Positions 36,479 to 43,602 of a DNA stretch of 64,000 nucleotides are shown here, piece by piece. Below the pieces are notes generated by a model. It did no database searches. It had not been told where the DNA came from and was given only the letters and a program-made list of their open reading frames with translations. Within the stretch, counting starts at the first letter, position 1. Each line of letters begins with the position of its first letter. The stretch spans positions 372,001 through 436,000 of the forward strand of contig NZ_AUDY01000010.1 in assembly GCF_000425705.1 (NCBI RefSeq), in the 5' to 3' direction. The position numbers and the translations under genes were made by a program. This DNA is from Halobacillus kuroshimensis DSM 18393. GTDB taxonomy: Bacteria > Bacillota > Bacilli > Bacillales > Halobacillaceae.

Positions 36479-36537
36479 CTCGTTTTCAAGTCTTCAACTA
36501 TAGGGGGCGTTTCTTCAATTGAAGGATCGCCTTTTTT
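36479..36537 (+). repeat. Module R1 after the OLD gene, with terminator
   Basis: CTCGTTTTCAAGTCTTCAAC then GGGGGCG...TTCTTCAATTGAAGG. GGCG (36506-36509) and CGCC (36528-36531) enclose the palindrome CTTCAATTGAAG and are followed by TTTTTT, so this copy also forms a terminator. The 141 bases between the OLD stop and this copy hold only a short ORF tail (36362-36466) without a start or ribosome site. Confidence 0.7.
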
Positions 36538-36627
36538 ACATTGGTATAGTTTGGGAATGTACTCCGCTGGTAATAGAGGTCAGTAAGGACAGAGATTAAA
36601 TATAGGTAGTAGGAGGAGAATTGCAAT

Positions 36628-36801
36628 ATGAATAAAAGAATTAAGGATCGCATTATCTCTGCACTCGCTTATGCAGTCGCTGCTATTCTCTTCGGATACT
36701 TCATATTCGGTGAAATGAACTGGTCACTTGTATTAGGATTAACGCTAGGCGGTTTCACTTTTCCTATAACAGGCAAGTTTGGGCGTAGTAACACATCGTA
36801 A
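36628..36801 (+). CDS. Small membrane protein, 57 aa
   Basis: The protein begins MNKRIKDRIISALAYAVAAI and has two hydrophobic segments, about residues 10-28 and 33-47, with a basic N-terminus. I do not recognise the family. GGAGGAGAA lies 8 bases before the ATG, a good ribosome site. It is the second passenger gene of the island and is followed directly by module R2. Confidence 0.7.
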   Translation: MNKRIKDRIISALAYAVAAILFGYFIFGEMNWSLVLGLTLGGFTFPITGKFGRSNTS

Positions 36802-36807
36802 AAACCA

Positions 36808-36852
36808 CTCGAATTCAAGTCTTAAAGAAACGGGGGCAATTACTCAATAGAG
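36808..36852 (+). repeat. Module R2 after the small membrane protein gene
   Basis: CTCGAATTCAAGTCTTAAAG, then AAACGGGGGCAATTACTCAA and TAGAG. It aligns with R1 base for base over about 45 positions with roughly two thirds identity, including CAAGTCTT and GGGGGC at the same spacing. Confidence 0.7.
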
Positions 36853-36910
36853 TTTTTGTCTAATGTGTAATGCGTGACATTCTAACTATCTATACTTAGG
36901 AGGGCTATTA

Positions 36911-37390
36911 ATGGAGATTACAGCAATAAGTGATATTTCCAAGGCTAAAGTAATTGATTTTTTCAAGCAGCATTGGGGTAGTACAGTAATGGTTATTTCT
37001 TCTGGGATTTATGATTGTAGTAAACTGGACGGATATGCGGTATTAGATAATGACGAGGCAGTTATTGGTTTAATTACTTATATAATTACCAACGATACAT
37101 GCGGAATTATTTCTTTGGATAGCACAGAAGAAAATAAAGGGATCGGGACCTCTCTTATAAAAGCAGTTGAGAGAGGTGCATTAGAGAATGAATGTAAATA
37201 CATAAACCTTATAACCACTAATGATAATTTATTAGCACTGAAGTTTTACCAAAAACGTGGTTATGTTTTAGCAGATTTATATAGAAATGCAGTTGGAAAA
37301 GCAAGGGAATTGAAGCCCGAAATTCCATTTGAAGGTAACGATGGTATTCCTATTAGAGACGAAATTAAGCTCGAAAAATTATTAAGATAA
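36911..37390 (+). CDS. GNAT family N-acetyltransferase (first)
   Basis: The 159-residue protein has the acetyl-CoA pyrophosphate-binding motif A in NKGIGTSLIKAVER near residues 78-91 and motif B in ALKFYQKRGYVLADLYRNA near 113-131. The family transfers acetyl groups to amines; the substrate is not predictable. AGGAGGGC precedes the ATG. It is a passenger gene of the island with AT-rich codon use. Confidence 0.85.
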   Translation: MEITAISDISKAKVIDFFKQHWGSTVMVISSGIYDCSKLDGYAVLDNDEAVIGLITYIITNDTCGIISLDSTEENKGIGTSLIKAVERGALENECKYINLITTNDNLLALKFYQKRGYVLADLYRNAVGKARELKPEIPFEGNDGIPIRDEIKLEKLLR

Positions 37391-37409
37391 TAGCCAGAGT
37401 AGTTTGTAT

Positions 37410-37475
37410 TTCACTCTAATCTCTTGAGTCTAAGCCTTTCGCTGGTGTGGGCTATTCTTCAATAAAGACGAAAGC
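37410..37475 (+). repeat. Divergent module R3 after the first GNAT gene
   Basis: The stretch has CTCTTGAGTCTAAGCC, then GTGTGGGCTATTCTTCAATA and AAG. Only the GGGC-N-TTCTTCAATAAAG half matches the other copies well. CTTTCGC (37436-37442) can pair partly with GACGAAAG downstream. Confidence 0.45.
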
Positions 37476-37537
37476 TTTTGTGCTCACAGAGAAGGATAGT
37501 TGAAGAAGGGTTTTGATATTTACGAAGGGGGATTAAA

Positions 37538-38002
37538 ATGATCTTTGAGGATATTGATATAAATAAACATCAAGATACAGTAGTTAGATTTCGGAAAGAT
37601 TCATTTTATGTAAGTTTTGGGGATACTATGAGTTTCGGTGAAGAAGAGGAATATTTAAGCTGGTTAGATGAAAAAATCGGAGATTTTCCTGAAGGTTTTG
37701 TATTAGCCAAAGAAGATGGTAAATATATCGGACAACTTGAATTAACTATTCATAAATACGAAGGCAATAAAATTGGGTATGTAAACTTGTATTATTTAAC
37801 ACCGGAAATGCGTGGACAAGGTAAAGGGAAAGTTTTACACCAATATGCAAAGCAATTCTTTAAAAACAATGAAGTTCGTGAGTATCATCTAAGAGTCTCT
37901 CCATCAAATAACCACGCGATCAAGTTTTATCGTTCATTCGGAATGGATGAAATCGGTCCAGAAGTTGGTGGAAAAGTAATTAGAATGAAAGGTTATATAT
38001 GA
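37538..38002 (+). CDS. GNAT family N-acetyltransferase (second)
   Basis: The 154-residue protein carries motif A in MRGQGKGKVLHQYAKQF near residues 88-104 and motif B in NNHAIKFYRSFGMDEIG near 126-142. It is of the RimI-like or broad GNAT type and not close to its neighbour. GGGGGAT precedes the ATG. It is the last passenger gene, followed by module R4 and the right end of the island. Confidence 0.85.
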   Translation: MIFEDIDINKHQDTVVRFRKDSFYVSFGDTMSFGEEEEYLSWLDEKIGDFPEGFVLAKEDGKYIGQLELTIHKYEGNKIGYVNLYYLTPEMRGQGKGKVLHQYAKQFFKNNEVREYHLRVSPSNNHAIKFYRSFGMDEIGPEVGGKVIRMKGYI

Positions 38003-38030
38003 GATTTTATATAGTTCTAGTGGACGCTTA

Positions 38031-38098
38031 GTTTAACACTTGAATTCAAGATATTTCGAATTCAAGTGTTAAACAAAAGGGACTTTAGTTCAATAAGT
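38031..38098 (+). repeat. Module R4 with perfect 17-bp hairpin
   Basis: GTTTAACACTTGAATTC (38031-38047) and GAATTCAAGTGTTAAAC (38058-38074) are perfect inverted copies around a 10-base loop. The right arm belongs to the shared module TTCGAATTCAAGTGTTAAAC plus AAAAGGGACTTTAGTTCAAT seen after the other genes. The ends GTTTAAC and GTTAAAC fit the RYYYAAC/GTTRRRY form of integron attC core sites. A palindrome with these ends would match automatically, so this is only suggestive. Confidence 0.7.
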
Positions 38099-38106
38099 CA
38101 ATTACC

Positions 38107-38143
38107 AAAAAAAGGAACCCCATAAAATTGGAAGTTCCTTTTT
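38107..38143. terminator. Terminator near the right end of the island
   Basis: AAAAAGGAAC (38109-38118) and GTTCCTTTTT (38134-38143) form a 10-bp stem. It would end transcription from the GNAT gene and, on the other strand, from the aldehyde dehydrogenase gene. Confidence 0.7.
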
Positions 38144-38147
38144 GTAG

Positions 38148-38176
38148 TAATATCAACTCTAAAATTTAACAGAGTC
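38148..38176 (-). repeat. Right terminal inverted repeat of the island
   Basis: Read on the minus strand it begins GACTCTGTTAAATTTTAGAG and matches the left end at 23 of 29 positions. It ends 6 bases before the aldehyde dehydrogenase stop codon. Confidence 0.75.
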
Positions 38177-38182
38177 TTTTAA

Positions 38183-39544
38183 TTAACCGAAGATCCGCTT
38201 CATGATAGCCAGTCCAAGGGATGAACCGGGATAACGGAAGCTTTGATCGAATTTAGTGGTTTGTTTTGTAATGCTCTTCTGATGGGTGAACGTGTCAAAG
38301 CTGGCCTGGCCGTGGTAATGACCCATGCCACTTTCACCAACGCCCCCGAAGGGGAGGTGAGGGTTGATAATATGGTAAAGGGTGTCATTGATACAGCCTC
38401 CACCGAATGAAATGCGGTTGAGCACCTGCTGCTGTTCGATTTCATTTTCTCCGAAGTAATAAAGGGCCAGTGGTTTTGGACGTTCGTTAATCTGTTCAAC
38501 CACCTCATCCAGTTCATCATAGGTGAGGACCGGAAGAATCGGTCCGAAAATCTCATCCTGCATCACAGGATCAGCCCAAGTCACCTGATCGAGGATGGTG
38601 GGAGCGATTTTCTCCTGGCGTTCATCGACAGCTCCCCCGACAACGGTCGTACCGGACGTTAAATAATTGGAAAGTCTCTCAAAGTGGGAGGCATTCACGA
38701 TTTTCGTATAGTCCGGGTTTTTGAGAGGATGTTCTCCGTAGAACTCCTGGATGTACTTCTTCATCGATCGGATCAGGTCAGCCTTCACTTCATGATGGAC
38801 GTACAAATAGTCCGGAGCAATGCAGGTCTGCCCGGCATTGGTGAATTTCCCCCAGACAATCCGTTTGGCAGCAAGGTCTACGGAAGCATCTTTATGGACG
38901 ATGGTCGGGCTCTTCCCGCCAAGTTCGAGTGTGACTGGAATCAACCGTTGGCTCGCTTTTTCCATGATGATTTTCCCAACCGGAACACTTCCTGTGAAGA
39001 AGATGTAGTCCAGAGGCTGGTCGAGCAGCTCCTGTGTCACGTCCTTATCCCCTTCCACAACAGTAATATAGGAGGAAGGGAAGTACTGCTCCACCATCTT
39101 TTTCAATACCCAGGAAACGGTCGGTGTCAGTTCGGAGGGTTTAAGGATGACCGTATTTCCAGCCGCAACGGCTCCGATCACCGGGGCGAGGGCCAGCTGA
39201 ATCGGATAATTCCACGGGGCAATGACAAGGACGGTTCCGAATGGCTCTTTTTTGATGTAGTTTTTTGAACCGGTATGTGTGAGAGGCGCTTTAACCTTTG
39301 TCGGCTGCATCCAATTTTTCAACTGTTTAAGATGATGGTCGATTTCACTCTTAAGAAAAGCAATCTCTGAGGCATAGGCTTCATATTCGGATTTGTTCAA
39401 ATCAAATTTTAATGCATTCAAAATCGGTTTTTCAAAGGTGGTGAGCATCTGTTTCATCTTCTGCAGCTGCTCCCTGCGAAAGGTGTAGCTTCTCGTGTGA
39501 CCTTCCTGGAACCATGATTTCTGTGCTTGTACAATGGTATGCAT
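38183..39544 (-). CDS. Aldehyde dehydrogenase (class 3-like)
   Basis: The 453-residue NAD(P)-dependent enzyme oxidises aldehydes to acids. Its length and sequence fit the short class 3 / coniferyl-aldehyde type (B. subtilis YwdH group). Motifs are APWNYPIQLALAP, the NAD-binding FTGSVPVGK near residue 183, the catalytic Glu in LELGGKSP and the nucleophilic Cys in NAGQTCIAPDY near 244. A C-terminal segment ending IMKRIFG may associate with the membrane. It lies 12 bases downstream of rnz, and the mobile island abuts its stop codon. Confidence 0.92.
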   Translation of the reverse strand: MHTIVQAQKSWFQEGHTRSYTFRREQLQKMKQMLTTFEKPILNALKFDLNKSEYEAYASEIAFLKSEIDHHLKQLKNWMQPTKVKAPLTHTGSKNYIKKEPFGTVLVIAPWNYPIQLALAPVIGAVAAGNTVILKPSELTPTVSWVLKKMVEQYFPSSYITVVEGDKDVTQELLDQPLDYIFFTGSVPVGKIIMEKASQRLIPVTLELGGKSPTIVHKDASVDLAAKRIVWGKFTNAGQTCIAPDYLYVHHEVKADLIRSMKKYIQEFYGEHPLKNPDYTKIVNASHFERLSNYLTSGTTVVGGAVDERQEKIAPTILDQVTWADPVMQDEIFGPILPVLTYDELDEVVEQINERPKPLALYYFGENEIEQQQVLNRISFGGGCINDTLYHIINPHLPFGGVGESGMGHYHGQASFDTFTHQKSITKQTTKFDQSFRYPGSSLGLAIMKRIFG

Positions 39545-39556
39545 CCTAGGGCCTCC

Positions 39557-40483
39557 TCAATGATTTCTGGAAATATAATGCTGGTAAAAATCCTTGGAAA
39601 TGGTCGTGTTCGGGAAAATTTCCCTGGCTTCATCCAGCAGCTGCTGGACAGCTTTTCCCTGGTACCTGGATGAGATGTGGTTGAGAATCAACTCGCGCAC
39701 GCCGGCTTCTTTAGCAAGGGAGGCGGCCTGTTTCACGGTGGAATGGAAATAATTAAAGGCCATTTCCTCCTGATCACCGGCAAATGTTGCTTCATGAACG
39801 AGGACATCAAAGTCTTTCAAGGTCCCTGCAAGCTCCGGAAGACAGCGGGTATCACCAAGAATGGCTACTTTCCTTCCTTTTTTAGGGGGACCGGTGACAT
39901 CGTTCCGTCGAATGATTCGTCCATCCTCGAGCTCTGTTTCCGGCCGGCTTTTAATCTGCTGATAAAGAGGGCCGGGATGGATACCAAGCTCCTGCAGCTT
40001 TGATGGGAGGAGTTCACCGAGCTGGTCCTTTTCCTTTAGGAGATACCCAAAGCTCTCAAGCCCATGCTCCAGACGGACAGCTTCAACAATAAACTGTTTA
40101 TCCTCAAACAACAGCCCCTCTTCAACCTCTTCGACATACAGAGGGTAACGCAGGTGTGTTCCGCTTAATCTCAAGCTGATATCAATGTATTCTTTTAATC
40201 CGCGAGGACCGTAAACGGTTACAGGACTCTCGCCGCCCTGGAAGGACCGGCTGCTTAATAAACCGGGCAGCCCGTATATATGGTCGCCGTGCAGGTGGGT
40301 AATGAAAATAGCTTCGATTCTGCGGGGCCTTATCGTTGTATTCAGGATCTGCTGCTGGGTGCCTTCCCCGCAGTCAAAGACCCATGTGGTTCCCCGTTCT
40401 TCGAGCATTCGTAAAACGAGCGAAGAAACATTCCGCTCTTTTGATGGGACTCCGGATCCTGTCCCTAGAAAAAATAGTTCCAT
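39557..40483 (-). CDS. rnz: Ribonuclease Z
   Basis: RNase Z removes the 3' trailer from tRNA precursors that lack an encoded CCA. The 308-residue protein begins MELFFLGTGSGVPSKERNV and has the zinc motif THLHGDHIYGLPG near residues 61-73, an exosite insert (about 150-210) and the late motifs HEATF and HISSRY. Its length is normal for bacterial RNase Z. It lies upstream of the aldehyde dehydrogenase gene and behind a terminator from the namA operon. Confidence 0.95.
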   Translation of the reverse strand: MELFFLGTGSGVPSKERNVSSLVLRMLEERGTTWVFDCGEGTQQQILNTTIRPRRIEAIFITHLHGDHIYGLPGLLSSRSFQGGESPVTVYGPRGLKEYIDISLRLSGTHLRYPLYVEEVEEGLLFEDKQFIVEAVRLEHGLESFGYLLKEKDQLGELLPSKLQELGIHPGPLYQQIKSRPETELEDGRIIRRNDVTGPPKKGRKVAILGDTRCLPELAGTLKDFDVLVHEATFAGDQEEMAFNYFHSTVKQAASLAKEAGVRELILNHISSRYQGKAVQQLLDEAREIFPNTTISKDFYQHYISRNH

Positions 40484-40545
40484 AGCAACACACTCCTACT
40501 TTCTCCATCATACCATCCGCGGAAGGAGAACTCACTTCATATGGT

Positions 40546-40577
40546 ACAAAAAACTGCTGGACTTGGATCCGGCAGTT
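40546..40577 (-). terminator. Terminator of the GDPD-glycosyltransferase-namA operon
   Basis: On the minus strand AACTGCCGGA and TCCAGCAGTT pair with one mismatch around the loop TCCAAG and are followed by TTTTTTG. It separates namA from rnz. Confidence 0.75.
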
Positions 40578-40589
40578 GAGGTGCATCCT

Positions 40590-41606
40590 TTACCAGGCTC
40601 TTGTATACGGCCTTGGTCCTTCTAATGAATAACCAAGATCATCAGCAGCCTGTTTCGGCCAGTAAGGGTTCCTTAAAAAAGCGCGGGCGATGAAGATCAA
40701 GTCGGCCCGTTCGTTCTGCAGAATTTCCTCTGCCTGTACCCCGCTGGTGATTAACCCGACGGCTCCTGCCGCAATATCCGCCCCGTGCTTGATCTGTTCA
40801 GCAAATGTCACCTGATAACCGGGGTAAGGATCGATGGATGCAGGGACGACGCCCCCTGAGCTGACATCGATGAGATCCACTCCCTGCGTTTTCATCTCGG
40901 AGGAGAAATAAAGAAAGTCATCCATGGTATTCCCATCCTCATGATATTCTTCACCGGATATCCGTACAAACAATGGACCGGACCACACTTCTTTGACGGC
41001 TTCAATGACTTTACGAAGAAAGAGGTACCGGCGCTCGCGGCTGCCTCCGTATTGGTCCGTCCGGAAGTTGGTGAGCGGGGACAAAAACTGGTTAATCAAG
41101 TAGCCATGGGCGGCGTGAAGTTCGATGATATCGAATCCGGCTTTTTCTGCACGTTCGGCACTTTTGCGGAAAGCTTCGATGGCTGATTCAATTTTTTCCT
41201 TGGACATTTCCACAGGTTCTTTCATCGAAGAGTTGAATGCTTTTGCACTCGGAGCGAAAATCTCTCCCTGGAGATTCGCTTTACGTCCGGCATGAGCAAG
41301 TTGTATGGCGGAGGCAGCTCCATGACGGTGAATGCCATCATTGATCTTCTTCAATCCTTCGATATGGTCATCCTCCCAGATGCCGAGGTCCTCGTGGGAG
41401 ATCCTTCCTTCCGGTAGAACGGAGGTTGCTTCAATCATCACAAGACCAGCCTGGCCGGCAGCGCGGCTTTCGTAGTGGGCGAGATGGAAGGGCTGGACTC
41501 TTCCGTCCTGTTCGTGTGAGGAATACATACACATGGGAGACATAACGATCCGGTTTTTTAACGTGACGTTTTTTATCGTGCAGGGTTGGAACAATTGATG
41601 TTTCAT
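40590..41606 (-). CDS. namA: NADPH dehydrogenase NamA (YqjM), old yellow enzyme
   Basis: This FMN enzyme reduces the C=C bond of enones and nitro compounds and responds to xenobiotic or oxidative stress. The 338-residue product has Cys26 and Tyr28 in MSPMCMYSS, the YqjM-specific pair that tunes the flavin, and the substrate-binding histidines in [13 protein letters not shown] near residues 162-174. Arg-rich barrel residues appear in FVRISGEEY. It overlaps the upstream glycosyltransferase gene by ATGA. Confidence 0.94.
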   Translation of the reverse strand: MKHQLFQPCTIKNVTLKNRIVMSPMCMYSSHEQDGRVQPFHLAHYESRAAGQAGLVMIEATSVLPEGRISHEDLGIWEDDHIEGLKKINDGIHRHGAASAIQLAHAGRKANLQGEIFAPSAKAFNSSMKEPVEMSKEKIESAIEAFRKSAERAEKAGFDIIELHAAHGYLINQFLSPLTNFRTDQYGGSRERRYLFLRKVIEAVKEVWSGPLFVRISGEEYHEDGNTMDDFLYFSSEMKTQGVDLIDVSSGGVVPASIDPYPGYQVTFAEQIKHGADIAAGAVGLITSGVQAEEILQNERADLIFIARAFLRNPYWPKQAADDLGYSLEGPRPYTRAW

Positions 41607-42772
41607 TCAGACTCCTCCTTGGTGTCCCGGAAATTCTGTTTCAGTTCACGCAGCGAATACCGGCTTCCCCGCCATTCAATGCCGCCTCTGAACCATGTCA
41701 GGATGAGGGCCCGTGTCAGCATGTAGAGAAACAGAACGGCGGACAGCGGGAGGGCAGAGGCAAGCCACAGTGGATACGTTGTAAACGCCCGGGTCGATAA
41801 GATATATAAATAAAATAACAAAAGGACATTGATGAAGCTAATCATCTGCACGGAGGAATCGGGATGAAACAAAAGGAAAAAGGGAAGGACCTGGGATAGA
41901 AAGACACCAAATAAAGCAGAAATGGAAAGCAGGAATGAATAGTTCAGTCCGGCAAAGGCGTTTTTCTCAAACCCTTTCAGGGCAGAAGGGAGATCTGGAT
42001 ACCATTCAACAGAGAGGTGCTGTGTAGCGGAAACGAACATTTGAGAGTAACGTGCGGCTTTCATCCGCTGACCAAGAGCCAGATCATCGTCCGCCCGCAT
42101 TTTCATTTTTTCATGGCCGCCGATATTTTGATACGCCTCAGCTCGAATGAACTGGAAGGCACCAATTCCCATCCCTTGATTTGACTCCGGATCATTTGCG
42201 GTCCATGGTCGTTTCAAGTAACTGAACCCGAATAAGAAAAAAGAGATTAAACCTTTTAAAAGGAACGAACCGGCCTTGAGATCAGGAGCGGCTGTTACAT
42301 AGTCGAGCTGATGCTTTTCCATCAGCTTCACGGCATATCGGAGGGTATCCTCGTGGAAATGGATATCCGCATCTGTAAATACTAGATAGTCTCCTCCGGC
42401 CTTGGAGGCTCCCAGGTGAAGGGCGTGATTTTTACCGAGCCAGCCTTCCGGGAGATCCGTTACGTGAACAGGGATAATCTGCGGATGACGGGCAGCCGCC
42501 TCATCAATCCATGTGCCCGTCTTGTCGGTAGAGCGGTCATTGATGACGATGATTTCATTAGGAGGGAGGGTTTGTTGAACAAGGGAATCCAGCGTCTGGG
42601 TGATCGCTGTTTCCTCGTCCTTCGCAGCGATGATAATGGAAATGTCCGCCACCGGCTCTGAATGTGAAAGGCCGGCTGAAGACAGGAAGGGGACTTTCCG
42701 TATCCCTGTCTTAAAATCAACAAGTAAAACGAACCATACAACCGCTGTCAGCACGTAGATCCAGAACAGCAT
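41603..42772 (-). CDS. Family 2 glycosyltransferase, membrane-anchored
   Basis: The 389-residue product has an N-terminal helix, a GT-A domain with [14 protein letters not shown], the nucleotide-sugar Asp in [11 protein letters not shown] and a DxD-type FTDADIHF, then a QxxRW-like late region ([14 protein letters not shown]), and three or four C-terminal helices (about 270-365). This fits enzymes that glycosylate lipids or carotenoids. The acceptor is unknown. Start and stop overlap both neighbours (TAATG with GDPD, ATGA with namA), so translation is coupled. Confidence 0.85.
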   Translation of the reverse strand: MLFWIYVLTAVVWFVLLVDFKTGIRKVPFLSSAGLSHSEPVADISIIIAAKDEETAITQTLDSLVQQTLPPNEIIVINDRSTDKTGTWIDEAAARHPQIIPVHVTDLPEGWLGKNHALHLGASKAGGDYLVFTDADIHFHEDTLRYAVKLMEKHQLDYVTAAPDLKAGSFLLKGLISFFLFGFSYLKRPWTANDPESNQGMGIGAFQFIRAEAYQNIGGHEKMKMRADDDLALGQRMKAARYSQMFVSATQHLSVEWYPDLPSALKGFEKNAFAGLNYSFLLSISALFGVFLSQVLPFFLLFHPDSSVQMISFINVLLLFYLYILSTRAFTTYPLWLASALPLSAVLFLYMLTRALILTWFRGGIEWRGSRYSLRELKQNFRDTKEESE

Positions 42773-43521
42773 TATCGTCCACTCCGTTTATGGTGCAGAT
42801 CTCTGTATTCAAGAGCAAGGTGCGGCACATCGGTAAAAATGCCATTGACTCCAAGCTTGTAGCATTTTTTCATCAGGGCCGGTCGATTGACGGTATAGAT
42901 GCGCAGGGCCAGTTTTTCCTTGGCGGCCTGTTTAACGAGTCGTTTGTCCAACAGGCGGTGTTTCACATGAAGGGCATCGGCCTGCAGGGATTTCGCATAG
43001 TGAGGAAGCCGCCTCATTTTTGTAGAGGTGAGAAAGGCTGTCTCTACGGAGGGGTTAATTTTTTTCATCCGTTCGATAGAATCCGAATTGAAGCTTGATA
43101 TGACGGTCCGTTCCAGAACGTGATACCGCTTTAAGGAATCGTAGACGATGCGTTCAATATTCTTGTATTCAATGACATTTGTTTTTAATTCCACATTCAG
43201 GAACATCGGCTGGTCCCGAAACCAGCGAAGGAACTCGTCTAGTGATACAATGGATGTATCAGAAAATTCCGGCGAAAACCAGCTTCCAGCATCAAGAAGC
43301 CGGAGTTCCGCATATGTATAATCTTGTACGAACCCGGTTCCATTCGTCGTACGTCTCAGGTTTTCATCATGGATGAGGACGGGAACCTGGTCTTTCGTCA
43401 GCTGGACGTCGGTTTCAATTCCCTCTGCGCCAGCCTGACGAGCCAGCTCAAAAGCGGGCATGGTGTTTTCCGGAGCCAGTTTACTTGCTCCTCTGTGGGC
43501 ATAAACGAGTGTTTTTACCAA
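42772..43521 (-). CDS. Glycerophosphodiester phosphodiesterase
   Basis: The 249-residue TIM-barrel enzyme hydrolyses glycerophosphodiesters to glycerol-3-phosphate and alcohols. It has the catalytic YAHRGASKLAPENTMPAF at the N-terminus (HRG...EN), ETDVQLTKD and VLIHDENLRRTTNG, and ends ALEYRDLHHKRSGR. The start is TTG at 43521, with GAGGTGA upstream, directly before VKTLVYAHRG. A longer frame to 43629 would overlap the divergent gene. B. subtilis yqiK is the nearest neighbour-type homologue. No signal peptide is seen, so it is cytoplasmic. Confidence 0.9.
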   Translation of the reverse strand: MVKTLVYAHRGASKLAPENTMPAFELARQAGAEGIETDVQLTKDQVPVLIHDENLRRTTNGTGFVQDYTYAELRLLDAGSWFSPEFSDTSIVSLDEFLRWFRDQPMFLNVELKTNVIEYKNIERIVYDSLKRYHVLERTVISSFNSDSIERMKKINPSVETAFLTSTKMRRLPHYAKSLQADALHVKHRLLDKRLVKQAAKEKLALRIYTVNRPALMKKCYKLGVNGIFTDVPHLALEYRDLHHKRSGR

Positions 43522-43602
43522 GGGGGTCACCTCTTCCAAGTGGGCTCTATGAGTCTGATTGTGTTTGATATTCTGTGAAAAGTCAACAAGGAGTGTGGAG
43601 TG

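Larger units (their letters stand above)
34214..38176. mobile_element. IS1595-like transposon island with passenger genes
   Basis: The ends are GGCTCTGCTGAAGTTTAA... (34214-34242) and its imperfect inverted copy (38148-38176), 23 of 29 positions matching. The flanking octamers TTTTTATT (34206-34213) and TTTTAATT (38177-38184) match at 7 of 8 positions, as expected for an 8-bp target duplication, though the T-rich sequence weakens this. Inside are a degenerate IS1595-type transposase piece, an OLD-type nuclease gene, a small membrane protein gene and two GNAT genes. The interior is clearly more AT-rich and uses more A/T-ending codons than both flanks. The island sits between convergent genes and disrupts none. 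Confidence 0.75.

Noticed and set aside
34565-36801. Gabija defence system (GajA + GajB)
   Set aside because: Only the OLD-type protein is present. No UvrD/PcrA-like helicase gene follows.
34214-38176. A true integron
   Set aside because: No integrase gene or attI site is visible, and the repeated modules lack the unpaired bases of attC hairpins. Only the end motifs are similar.
34206-38184. Treating the flanking octamers as proof of transposition
   Set aside because: Both are T/A runs beside a terminator, so a 7/8 match could arise by chance. It is used only as support.
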